Made by a program: the position numbers and the translations under genes. 64,000 nucleotides of DNA from Siphonodentalium dalli (taxonomy: Eukaryota; Mollusca; Scaphopoda; Gadilida; Siphonodentaliidae), in the NCBI GenBank assembly GCA_032622095.1, contig CP136066.1:229034961-229098960 (forward strand), given 5' to 3'. This document shows positions 24,415 through 36,106 of this stretch, one piece after another. The notes below the pieces were generated by a model. It was not told where the DNA came from and did no database searches. It worked only from the letters and a program-made list of their open reading frames with translations. Each line of letters begins with the position of its first letter. Position 1 is the first letter of the stretch.

Positions 24415-25260
24415 TAGCTGGTGGACCCGACTTCGTCCGGGCTGTTTCCCCTCTGCTTTTCGGCGAATTGCGCAATTTGACCTTGAATTGCTGGTGGAGC
24501 CGACTTCGTCCGGGCTATTTCCCCTCTGCTTTTCGATGAATTGCGCGATTTGACCTTGAATTGACCATTTTGAAGGTCAAGGTCAGGTCTGGATCACGAT
24601 TTGACCCGTCCAAAACACCCCCGGACAAAAGTACCCGACAAAAGAACCCGTCGAAATACATCCGGTTTTACCCGACTTGACCTTGAATTGACCATATTGA
24701 AGGTCAAGGTCACGTCGGGGTCACGATTTGACCCGTCCAAAACACTCCGTGGACAAAAGTAACCCTATCTATCAAATTTCGTCAAAATCTGTCCGTTTTA
24801 CCTCATTTGACCTTCAATTGACCCTTTTAAAGGTCAAGGTCAGGTCGGGGTAACGATTTGACCCGTCCAAAAGACTGCCTGTCCAAAAGTAACTCTATGT
24901 ATCAAATGTCGTCGAAATCCGTCTGTTTGACCCGATTTGACCTTGAATTTACCTTTTTGAAGGTCAAGGTCAGGTCGGGGTAACGATTTGACCCGTCCAA
25001 AAGACTGCCCGTCCAAAGTAACTCTAGGTATCAAATTTCGTCGAAATCCGTCCCGTTTTACCCGATTTGACCTTGAATTGACCTTTTTGAAGGTCAGGCC
25101 GGGGTCACGATTTGACCCGTCCAAAACCATCCCTGGAAAAAATTACCCCTAGGTATCAAATTTCGTCAAAATTCGTCGGGCAGTTTTCCCGGCCATAGCT
25201 AACAGACAAACAGACAGACCGACAGACAGACAAACAGAAGTCCCAAAATATATATTAGAT
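24415..25260 (+). repeat. Minisatellite-bearing interspersed repeat (unit 2)
   Basis: Near-identical to 18171-19015; starts TAGCTGGTGGACCCGACTTC and ends in AAATATATATTAGA. Confidence 0.85.
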
Positions 25261-26032
25261 TATAACCCATGTAAATATCTACTCTCCCACGAGGAGGCAA
25301 TAAAAAATATATATATACCATACATGTATAAGTTATCACCTGGAAAACAAATTAAGCCCAAATTTGATCAAGAGCACGCCGTCTGGGCGTATGCACAGTA
25401 CGCCCTTTCTGGAGTAAAGTGGGGCAAGGTTTAATTCATTCGTTTGAAACTTGGTTCAGTTCACTCGATTCAATCTAAAGTTATCATCTGGAAACCGCAT
25501 ATCAGGTAAAATCTGAGTCGAAAAAGGGGCATAACTCAGTCAAAATCATGCGGACAAAACCCATATTCGATCTTAATCTGTATTTTGGGGTGGTAAACTA
25601 ACATACCGAATTTGGTTCAGTTCACTCTATTCAATCAAAGTTATCATCCGGAAACCGCAAATCAGGTGAAATATAAGTCGAAAAAGGGGCATAACTCTGT
25701 CAAAATCATGCGGACGAAACCCATATTAGAACTTGATCTGTATTTTGGTGTGTTAAACTAACGTACCAAATTTGGTATAAACATAATTTATTCCAATCAA
25801 AATAATAACATATTTAAACATTTGACAAACATTTGACAGTAAGGTAGAATATAAGTGATCGATCGATTGGAAAGGGGATTAAACAACAAGCCCAAGGGCT
25901 TTTATTAAGTTTGCTCCCTTTTTGTTTCGCGCCCGCTGTTCATTAAGTGTAGAGGGGCGGGGTCGGACGGGAAGGAATGAATATATTATGAGAGAGAGAG
26001 ATATATATAGTGACAGAGATAGAGAGAGGACC

Positions 26033-26071
<39 letters not shown>

Positions 26072-26182
26072 GAGAGACATAAAGGGGATGAGCTGCTGGA
26101 AGAGGGGACAGTGGTGAGGAGTTTTCAATAATTCAGTTGGGTTGTTGCGTAATAATAATGATGCTCGTCTATAGTATTCTTT

Positions 26183-26671
26183 GTGCGTCAGGTGCCATGG
26201 GAGGGGGTCAACCACAGTCTATGTAAACATACACTCAGATTCATACTGATACTGAGTCTATTGCATTCCCATCAACTTTTCATTTCTGAACGGTTGCGGG
26301 CTTCCCCCAAATTACGTCACGCCGCGCTAAATATTAATCTGAAATTAGTTGTGATTGACAGGTGTAAACATGGTCACGTGCCAGTGCCGTCATGGCCGCT
26401 TCAACCCTGTGAAGCCGATTCTAAGAATAGTTGCAGGGTTTGTGACTTTTCGTTCGGCGGTTGTTTTACTGACAATAAAGGGAAACAGCTTCCGGGATCC
26501 AAAATAAAATGTACAATAACTAAGACAGATCTACTTGAAATTATAAAATATGTCAATTTATGTGGATTTCTTGGACTCAGAACGAATTATTTTTTAGATT
26601 GGCCAGGCGATTTGTCGCCCATTTTGTCAAAAAATAACACAAATCAACGGCCACGAATCAAAAATACATGA
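26183..26671 (+). CDS. Unrecognised 162-codon ORF (unit 2)
   Basis: Copy of the ORF at 19968 with one or two changed codons. The Pro-rich startless frame follows at about 26696-26973. No recognised function. Confidence 0.2.
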   Translation: MRQVPWEGVNHSLCKHTLRFILILSLLHSHQLFISERLRASPKLRHAALNINLKLVVIDRCKHGHVPVPSWPLQPCEADSKNSCRVCDFSFGGCFTDNKGKQLPGSKIKCTITKTDLLEIIKYVNLCGFLGLRTNYFLDWPGDLSPILSKNNTNQRPRIKNT

Positions 26672-27348
26672 ATGTCGGGACTATCTGATAAAACAACTAC
26701 AGAACTAAAAAAAAGTACCTTGACATAACAAAACGATCTATCAGTTCCCCAGTACCGACAGTAGCACCACCGCAGCCAAAACGAGCGAAGAGCAACACAA
26801 TTCTACCACCAACGCCACCGACACCCATCCGACCTTACACAGTCGTATTATTAGCTCCAAAGATTGTACCAGTTGTACCCAAATTACAGTTGCCTGCAAT
26901 CCAAATTCCGGTGATTCTTGATTTTAAACTTTCGATCGCTCGTCAACAATCTACTTTATTTGTCGATTTGTGAATTTCTCTTCCGGTATAACATGACGTC
27001 ATGGATACTATTTTAACAACCTTTAGCCACACCTTCGGAATTTCCACACCAAGAGCACGTGACATGTTACTAGTTTTTTTTTATTGGGGCACACATTTCT
27101 TAGAGCTAAGTTTTGATTGGCGGTAATTACAAGGAATCCCGGGTTTGGGAAATGAAAACTGAACGAAAGGTCGTCAGACCCACTATTTTTATATGTGGGT
27201 ATGTAGTTTACTCCAGACTGGGTCAATCGCATCTATTAATTGGTTACATCCGTCAATAAGTAGTTAAACATGTATAGTGGGGAATATCATGCTGCCGCAT
27301 AACTCGACCGGAATCCAAAGCAATTCGTTATCCGTGCATGTGATAGAA

Positions 27349-30249
27349 TCATGGGAATCTTTTTGTTCTCATGATATATGTCTGTACAGCATTAAATATT
27401 TGTTTGTTTTCGCGAAGGCTAAGCTCTCGTGATCCACGCACTAGAGTGTTCTCAGATAGGGCAACATTTGGTAGGGAGTCAAATACATGTAGTTCTCTTC
27501 TGGGCTCTTGATAAAATGTACACTCAGAGCGATAATGGTAAGTCGTCTCAAGTTCCCCACATAGACAGAAGGGGAATTTTTTTTACATCAGTATCTGTCA
27601 GGTCACCACTCAGGTGGCTACAGTTCAGTCTTAATCGGGTATGAAGGATATGAGATTTACAGTCAAAATATAACCTCAAATTGGCACAAAATGAAGAAAA
27701 TTACAAGAAAAATTGAATTTTCTAAGTCGAAAATCCCATAACTCTGAGAAAATCATCGGATCAAATACGTACTTGACCTGTATCTTGATATGACTATCCA
27801 TATAAAAACGGTATTTTGCAATTAAAGGATCCAAACTTGAGATATCATCCAGAAACCGAAAAAGTGAGAAATTTTCTAAGTAAAAAAAGTCGAAAAAGGG
27901 CCACAACTCTCGTATAAATGGGCGGAGCACACCCATATTCGAACTTGACCTGTACATAAAGCTGATAAACTCACATAATAAATTTGGTTCAGATATGATC
28001 ACACAAACTGAAGTTATTATCCAGAAACAGTAAAAAAAGTAAAAAAAAGGGCCATAACTCTCGCAAAAATGGGCGGAGCAAACCCATATTCGAACTTGAC
28101 CTGTATTTTGGTCTGATAAACTCACCTATGAAATTTGCTTTTGATCTAATAACCGAAACTAAAGTTATCATCCGGAAACCATTTCCGGACGCACGGACGG
28201 ACACACGGACACACGGACGCACGGAGGGACACCGGCTATTTTAATGGGCAGGTGGACGCATAGTGTCACTGTTGAGTTCCTTTTTGAAGTCTTCGAGTGT
28301 ACTGCTGCCCTTTGTAGATTCCGGTAGTTTGTTCCATTCAGTTATTGCCGATGGTAAGAACGAATCCATATAATAGTCATAGTTAATATTGGAGGGTAGT
28401 CTTATGTGTTCAAATCTGAAGTTATATCTGGAATTATTTGCCTGGATTGGTCGTACATAGCTTCTTAAGATTGATGGGGCAGTTCCGCGCGCGTATCATT
28501 TAAAAAAAATTGGCACAGCTTGTGTTTTCTACGACGTGGGGAGAGGCGTTCCCAGCCAGTTTCTGATAAAAGACGCGCGTTACTCGTACTGATGGTTGTA
28601 CCTGTTACTATTCGGGCCATTTCGTATTGGACCTTTTCAATGTCATCACTAAGATAATCAGGGCAGTTATCCCAAACAGGGGAGGCATATTCCAGTATAG
28701 GTCGGATAAATGTATAATGTATTTTTTCAAGCGTTACTCTGCTTAGCCTGTATCTATGTTTACGTATTAAGTTTACTCGACTCCACACTTTATCAAGCAT
28801 ATATTTGATGTGGATTCCCCATGAGCCCATGTTATCGAAAGTAAGTCCCAGGTGTTTATGGCTGTCAACCTCAACAATTGTCGCGGCTCCCATGGTTAGA
28901 GGTGGGTGGTATACTGATGTTTCTTTCCTGGATATTAAGAGAGCTTCAGTTTTTAGGGGATTGAATTTTACAAGCCATTCTTATGCCCAACACATGAGAG
29001 TGTCGAGGTCATCGTTGATTAGTTTTGCGGCCATAGTGGGGTCTTCGATAGTGAGAAATAGAGAGGTATCATCTGCAAAAAGACGAATGTTGCACCGTAT
29101 ATTTTCGGTTATATCATTAATATAAATTAAAAACAGAAGAGGGCCTAATACTAATCCTTGTGGGACACCGGCTGTTACATCTTGTAATTCCGAATGTGTG
29201 CCGTTTATGACAACTTGTTGTTGCCTACAATCAAGATACGATTTCATTAAGTTATACAAGTTTCCTCTTATACCCATTTTCGTCAGTTTGTTCAAGAGGC
29301 CACGGTGCCAGACTTTATCGAATGCTTTACTTATGTCGCAGAATATACACCGGACCTCTTTTCCGTCGTCTAGTGATCGACATATATTGTCATATATTTC
29401 GGTAAGTTGGACAACTGTAGAGTCATTGCGCATGAAACCAGCTTGGTAAAAGGATAGGAGTTTGTTTTTATCAAGAAATTCCCATAGATATTTATAAATG
29501 CATTTTTCATAGACCTTTGAGACGCAGCTTAGTAATGAAATTGGTCGATAATTTGATACAAGACTGGGATCACCGCTCTTGAATATAGGTGTAACATGGG
29601 AACGCTTCCACTGAGGTGGGTAGTAGCTATTTTCGGTAAATATTTTAAAATAGTATTCCAGAGGTTTACAGAGCGAGGAGGCGCAATTTTTCAAAACTCT
29701 CGGACTTATTCCGTCGGGCCCACTTGACTTAGATATTTTGAGACCTTTTAACGCTTTGTAAATGTCAGGGGTTGTGATTTTTATATCGCTTAACGTGGAT
29801 ATGGAGTTATCAGGATCGAACACTGGTAGGCGTTTCCCGACATCATCAACTGATGAAATATTACAAAAATAGGTATTGAATGCATTTGCTTTTTCAGTTG
29901 GTGAGATCAGGAAATCGCCGTTTATGTTTAAGGGGGGTATTGATCGATCACTGGTTGCAAATACTACTTTTTGAAGGGTTTTCCACCAAGATGACTGGTC
30001 ATTTGATGGGTTATTCAGTGTATTTTCATTATTGGTGTCATAATCACGTTTGCTTTTTCTAATAGCCGATGTAGTTTCATTACGTTTAGATCGAAAATTT
30101 GCCCATGTTTTTGGTGTGTTTTGCTTTTTAGCTATCTTATATAAACAGCGTTTTATAACGAGTGAAAATGCATCACCGAGAGGTTCTTTTGTTTGGTAAG
30201 GGGACGTCCTTGAACTTCGTTCGCTGCAACGCGATTGGTCAGTTACCAC
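27349..30249 (-). pseudogene. LINE reverse transcriptase remnant (unit 3)
   Basis: RT domain from 30249 to the shared TAA at 28981-28983 (no 8-bp deletion here, unlike unit 2), C-terminal part to 28465, the shared frameshift, the repeat insertion at about 27660-28250, then the terminal fragment. The shared lesions with unit 2 date them before the unit 2/3 duplication. Confidence 0.93.
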
Positions 30250-30639
30250 TGTCTGTCAATAATCTGAGGTTCGTCAATTGTGATACACTTAGTTGATCAG
30301 CACTGGGAAATGATACTAAATAAACACGGAATCGATGTGTATCTTTTCCTAGCATCACTCGCACCAACATATCTGATGACAATTTTCCTCGGAGGTCACA
30401 TGCCGTCGCTCTCCGAACATATCTACGATATATTGGACTTGATTATCATATAGACACAAGTATCTTCTTGCTATATATATGTAATATGATCACAAACATC
30501 AATTCGGACAATGTTTTCCAGCGTTTTTCATAAATACACCAACATGTACTCTTGTGTGTGTCAGAATGCTATCAGAATGATTCTTATAATGCATGGACTA
30601 TCTCAGAAATGGTGTTAAACTGTATATTTATATATGTAC

Positions 30640-31426
30640 TAGCTGGTGGACCCGACTTCGTCCGGGCTGTTTCCCCTCTGCTTTTCGGCGAATTGCGCAA
30701 TTTGACCTTGAATTGCTGGTGGAGCCGACTTCGTCCGGGCTATTTCCCCTCTGCTTTTCGATGAATTGCGCGATTTGACCTTGAATTGACCATTTTGAAG
30801 GTCAAGGTCAGGTCTGGATCACGATTTGACCCGTCCAAAACACCCCCGGACAAAAGTACCCGACAAAAGAACCCGTCGAAATACATCCGGTTTTACCCGA
30901 CTTGACCTTGAATTGACCATATTGAAGGTCAAGGTCACGTCGGGGTCACGATTTGACCCGTCCAAAACACTCCGTGGACAAAAGTAACCCTATCTATCAA
31001 ATTTCGTCAAAATCTGTCCGTTTTACCTCATTTGACCTTCAATTGACCCTTTTAAAGGTCAAGGTCAGGTCGGGGTAACGATTTGACCCGTCCAAAAGAC
31101 TGCCTGTCCAAAAGTAACTCTATGTATCAAATGTCGTCGAAATCCGTCTGTTTGACCCGATTTGACCTTGAATTTACCTTTTTGAAGGTCAAGGTCAGGT
31201 CGGGGTAACGATTTGACCCGTCCAAAAGACTGCCCGTCCAAAGTAACTCTAGGTATCAAATTTCGTCGAAATCCGTCCCGTTTTACCCGATTTGACCTTG
31301 AATTGACCTTTTTGAAGGTCAGGCCGGGGTCACGATTTGACCCGTCCAAAACCATCCCTGGAAAAAATTACCCCTAGGTATCAAATTTCGTCAAAATTCG
31401 TCGGGCAGTTTTCCCGGCCATAGCTA

Positions 31427-31457
<31 letters not shown>

Positions 31458-31487
31458 AACAGAAGTCCCAAAATATATATTAGATTA
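30640..31487 (+). repeat. Minisatellite-bearing interspersed repeat (unit 3)
   Basis: Near-identical to 18171-19015 and 24415-25260. Confidence 0.85.
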
Positions 31488-32257
31488 TAACCCATGTAAA
31501 TATCTACTCTCCCACGAGGAGGCAATAAAAAATATATATATACCATACATGTATAAGTTATCACCTGGAAAACAAATTAAGCCCAAATTTGATCAAGAGC
31601 ACGCCGTCTGGGCGTATGCACAGTACGCCCTTTCTGGAGTAAAGTGGGGCAAGGTTTAATTCATTCGTTTGAAACTTGGTTCAGTTCACTCGATTCAATC
31701 TAAAGTTATCATCTGGAAACCGCATATCAGGTAAAATCTGAGTCGAAAAAGGGGCATAACTCAGTCAAAATCATGCGGACAAAACCCATATTCGATCTTA
31801 ATCTGTATTTTGGGGTGGTAAACTAACATACCGAATTTGGTTCAGTTCACTCTATTCAATCAAAGTTATCATCCGGAAACCGCAAATCAGGTGAAATATA
31901 AGTCGAAAAAGGGGCATAACTCTGTCAAAATCATGCGGACGAAACCCATATTAGAACTTGATCTGTATTTTGGTGTGTTAAACTAACGTACCAAATTTGG
32001 TATAAACATAATTTATTCCAATCAAAATAATAACATATTTAAACATTTGACAAACATTTGACAGTAAGGTAGAATATAAGTGATCGATCGATTGGAAAGG
32101 GGATTAAACAACAAGCCCAAGGGCTTTTATTAAGTTTGCTCCCTTTTTGTTTCGCGCCCGCTGTTCATTAAGTGTAGAGGGGCGGGGTCGGACGGGAAGG
32201 AATGAATATATTATGAGAGAGAGAGATATATATAGTGACAGAGATAGAGAGAGGACC

Positions 32258-32294
<37 letters not shown>

Positions 32295-32411
32295 GAGAGA
32301 GAGAGACATAAAGGGGATGAGCTGCTGGAAGAGGGGACAGTGGTGAGGAGTTTTCAATAATTCAGTTGGGTTGTTGCGTAATAATAATGATGCTCGTCTA
32401 TAGTATTCTTT

Positions 32412-32900
32412 GTGCGTCAGGTGCCATGGGAGGGGGTCAACCACAGTCTATGTAAACATACACTCAGATTCATTCTGATACTGAGTCTATTGCATTCCCA
32501 TCAACTTTTCATTTCTGAACGGTTGTGGGCTTCCCCCAAATTACGTCACGCCGCGCTAAATATTAATCTGAAATTAGTTGTGATTGACAGGTGTAAACAT
32601 GGTCACGTGCCAGTGCCGTCATGGCCGCTTCAACCCTGTGAAGCCGATTCTAAGAATAGTTGCAGGGTTTGTGACTTTTCGTTCGGCGGTTGTTTTACTG
32701 ACAATAAAGGGAAACAGCTTCCGGGATCCAAAATAAAATGTACAATAACTAAGACAGATCTACTTGAAATTATAAAATATGTCAATTTATGTGGATTTCT
32801 TGGACTCAGAACGAATTATTTTTTAGATTGGCCAGGCGATTTGTCGCCCATGTTGTCAAAAAATAACACAAATCAACGGCCACGAATCAAAAATACATGA
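32412..32900 (+). CDS. Unrecognised 162-codon ORF (unit 3)
   Basis: Third copy of the ORF at 19968, with its Pro-rich startless neighbour at about 32925-33202. No recognised function. Confidence 0.2.
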   Translation: MRQVPWEGVNHSLCKHTLRFILILSLLHSHQLFISERLWASPKLRHAALNINLKLVVIDRCKHGHVPVPSWPLQPCEADSKNSCRVCDFSFGGCFTDNKGKQLPGSKIKCTITKTDLLEIIKYVNLCGFLGLRTNYFLDWPGDLSPMLSKNNTNQRPRIKNT

Positions 32901-33577
32901 ATGTCGGGACTATCTGATAAAACAACTACAGAACTAAAAAAAAGTACCTTGACATAACAAAACGATCTATCAGTTCCCCAGTACCGACAGTAGCACCACC
33001 GCAGCCAAAACGATCGAAGAGCAACACAATTCTACCACCAACGCCACCGACACCCATCCGACCTTACACAGTCGTATTATTAGCTCCAAAGATTGTACCA
33101 GTTGTACCCAAATTACAGTTGCCTGCAATCCAAATTCCGGTAATTCTTGATTTTAAACTTTCGATCGCTCGTCAACAATCTACTTTATTTGTCGATTTGT
33201 GAATTTCTCTTCCGGTATAACATGACGTCATGGATACTATTTTAACAACCTTTAGCCACACCTTCGGAATTTCCACACCAAGAGCACGTGACATGTTACT
33301 AGTTTTTTTTTATTGGGGCACACATTTCTTAGAGCTAAGTTTTGATTGGCGGTAATTACAAGGAATCCCGGGTTTGGGAAATGAAAACTGAACGAAAGGT
33401 CGTCAGACCCACTATTTTTATATGTGGGTATGTAGTTTACTCCAGACTGGGTCAATCGCATCTATTAATTGGTTACATCCGTCAATAAGTAGTTAAACAT
33501 GTATAGTGGGGAATATCATGCTGCCGCATAACTCGACCGGAATCCAAAGCAATTCGTTATCCGTGCATGTGATAGAA

Positions 33578-35017
33578 TCATGGGAATCTTTTTGTTCTCA
33601 TGATATATGTCTGTACAGCAGTAAATATTTGTTTGTTTTCGCGAAGGCTAAGCTCTCGTGATCCACGCACTAGAGTGTTCTCAGATAGGGCAACATTTGG
33701 TAGGGAGTCAAATACATGTAGTTCTCTTCTGGGCTCTTGATAAAATGTACACTCAGAGCGATAATGGTCAGTCGTCTCAAGTTCCCCACATAGACAGAAG
33801 GGGAATTTTTTTTACATCAGTATCTGTCAGGTCACCACTCAGGTGGCTACAGTTCAGTTTTAATCGGGTATGAAGGATATGAGATTTACAGTCAAAATAT
33901 AACCTCAAATTGGCACAAAATGAAGAAAATTACAAGAAAAATTGAATTTTCTAAGTCGAAAATCCCATAACTCTGAGAAAATCATCGGATCAAATACGTA
34001 CTTGACCTGTATCTTGATATGACTATCCATATAAAAACGGTATTTTGCAATTAAAGGATCCAAACTTGAGATATCATCCAGAAACCGAAAAAGTGAGAAA
34101 TTTTCTAAGTAAAAAAAGTCGAAAAAGGGCCACAACTCTCGTATAAATGGGCGGAGCACACCCATATTCGAACTTGACCTGTACATAAAGCTGATAAACT
34201 CACATAACAAATTTGGTTCAGATATGATCACACAAACTGAAGTTATTATCCAGAAACAGTGAAAAAAGTAAAAAAAAGGGCCATAACTCTCGCAAAAATG
34301 GGCGGAGCAAACCCATATTCGAACTTGACCTGTATTTTGGTCTGATAAACTCACCTATGAAATTTGCTTTTGATCTAATAACCGAAACTAAAGTTATCAT
34401 CCGGAAACCATTTCCGGACGCACGGACGGACACACGGACACACGGACGCACGGAGGGACACCGGCTATTTTAATGGGCAGGTGGACGCATAGTGTCACTG
34501 TTGAGTTCCTTTTTGAAGTCTTCGAGTGTACTGCTGCCCTTTGTAGATTCCGGTAGTTTGTTCCATTCAGTTATTGCCGATGGTAAGAACGAATCCATAT
34601 AATAGTCATAGTTAATATTGGAGGGTAGTCTTATGTGTTCAAATCTGAAGTTATATCTGGAATTATTTGCCTGGATTGGTCGTACATAGCTTCTTAAGAT
34701 TGATGGGGCAGTTCCGCGCGCGTATCATTTAAAAAAAATTGGCACAGCATGTGTTTTCTACGACGTGAGGAGAGGCGTTCCCAGCCAGTTTCTGATAAAA
34801 GACGCGCGTTACTCGTACTGATGGTTGTACCTGTTACTATTCGGGCCATTTCGTATTGGACCTTTTCAATGTTATCACTAAGATAATCAGGGCAGTTATC
34901 CCAAACAGGGGAGGCATATTCCAGTATAGGTCGGATAAATGTATAATGTATTTTTTCAAGCGTTACTCTGCTTAGCCTGTATCTGTGTTTATGTACTAGA
35001 TTTACTCGACTCCATGC
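33578..35017 (-). pseudogene. LINE 3' fragment (partial unit 4)
   Basis: Contains the terminal fragment, the repeat insertion (about 33890-34480) and the C-terminal region up to VNLVHKHRYRLSRVTLEKIH. At about 35017 homology ends abruptly (CGACTCCA) and ~170-bp interspersed repeat begins. The RT catalytic region is absent. This is the broken right end of the tandem array. Confidence 0.9.
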
Positions 35018-36106
35018 CTCCATACCAAATTTGGTTCAGTTCACTCAATTCAAACTAAAGTTATCATCCGGAAACTGCAAATCAGATAAAATCTAAGTCG
35101 AATAAAAGGTCGGTAGACCTCATGTCCGCATTTAAGCGTCGGATTGATACGACCGTTGTTTGCGCATAAAAATTGGCATGGCGGAACACGAAATCGAATT
35201 TGATCTTTCTTTTGTGCTAGTAAACCTACATATACAAAATTTAATTTCATTCAGTACACATTTACTAAACTTATCATCCGGAAACCTCAAATTGGCAAAA
35301 ATTCTAAGTAAAAAAGGGGCATAACTCTGGTCAAAATTGGCGGGCGGAACCCGAATTCGAACTTGACCTGTGTTTTGCTGGGAGAAACACTCATACCAAA
35401 TTTTGTTTAAATCTGATTAACTCTACTAAAGTTATCATCCGGACACCAACTTTTGGGGTTTTATATGTCGGGTCGGAAAAAGGGCCATAACTCTCGCAAA
35501 AATTATCGGATTAAACCGAAATTCGAACTTCGAGCTGTATTTTGATATAAGTAATCCACAAAAAAACGGGTTTTGCATATAAACAATCCAAAATCAAGTT
35601 ATCATCCGGAAACCAAAAAACAGAAGAAAAACTGAATTTTCTATGTCGGAAAATGGGCATAACTCTGCCAAAAATGGTCGGGCAGAACCCAAGTTTGAAC
35701 TTGACCTGTGTTTTGCTGGGAGAAAGTAATATACCAAATTTGGTTTGAACCCGATTAACTCTACTAAAGTTATCATCCGGAAACCAACTTTCAGGGGTTT
35801 TCTATGTAAAAAAAAGTGGCATAACTCTGGTGAAAATTGGCGGACGGAACCAGAATTCGAACTTGGCCTGTCTTTTCTGCTTGTAAACCCACATACCAAA
35901 TTTAATTTAATTTGGTTCACTCTAACTACAGTTATCATCCGGAAACCTCGGACGCACGGACGCACGGACGCACGTGCTGATTATAATAGTCCTCCGAACC
36001 CGTTGGGTCGGCGGAAAAAAAGGGGCATACCTCAGTCAAAATCATGCGCACGGAACCCATATTCGAACTTAATCTGTGTTTTGGTGTGGTAAACTAACAT
36101 ATCAAA
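35018..36106. repeat. ~170-bp interspersed repeats, about 6 copies
   Basis: Repeated AAAGTTATCATCCGGAAACC, GGGGCATAACTCTG and GAACTTGACCTGTGTTTTG segments, with a short GGACGCACGGACGCACG tract near 35942. No gene seen. Confidence 0.8.

Larger units (their letters stand above)
15394..35017. repeat. Tandem array of a ~6.2-kb segmental unit (3 full + 1 partial)
   Basis: Units at 15394-21063, 21064-27278 and 27279-33507, and a partial one at 33508-35017, repeat in the same order: LINE remnant, minisatellite-bearing repeat, ~160-bp repeats, GA microsatellite, two ORFs. Units 2 and 3 differ by only scattered bases. Unit 1 lacks the ~586-bp insertion found in the LINE of units 2-4, and its LINE 3' part is more diverged while the rest is near-identical. 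The fourth unit breaks off inside the LINE at about 35017. Shared inactivating mutations show that the segment was duplicated as DNA, not by retrotransposition. Confidence 0.95.
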
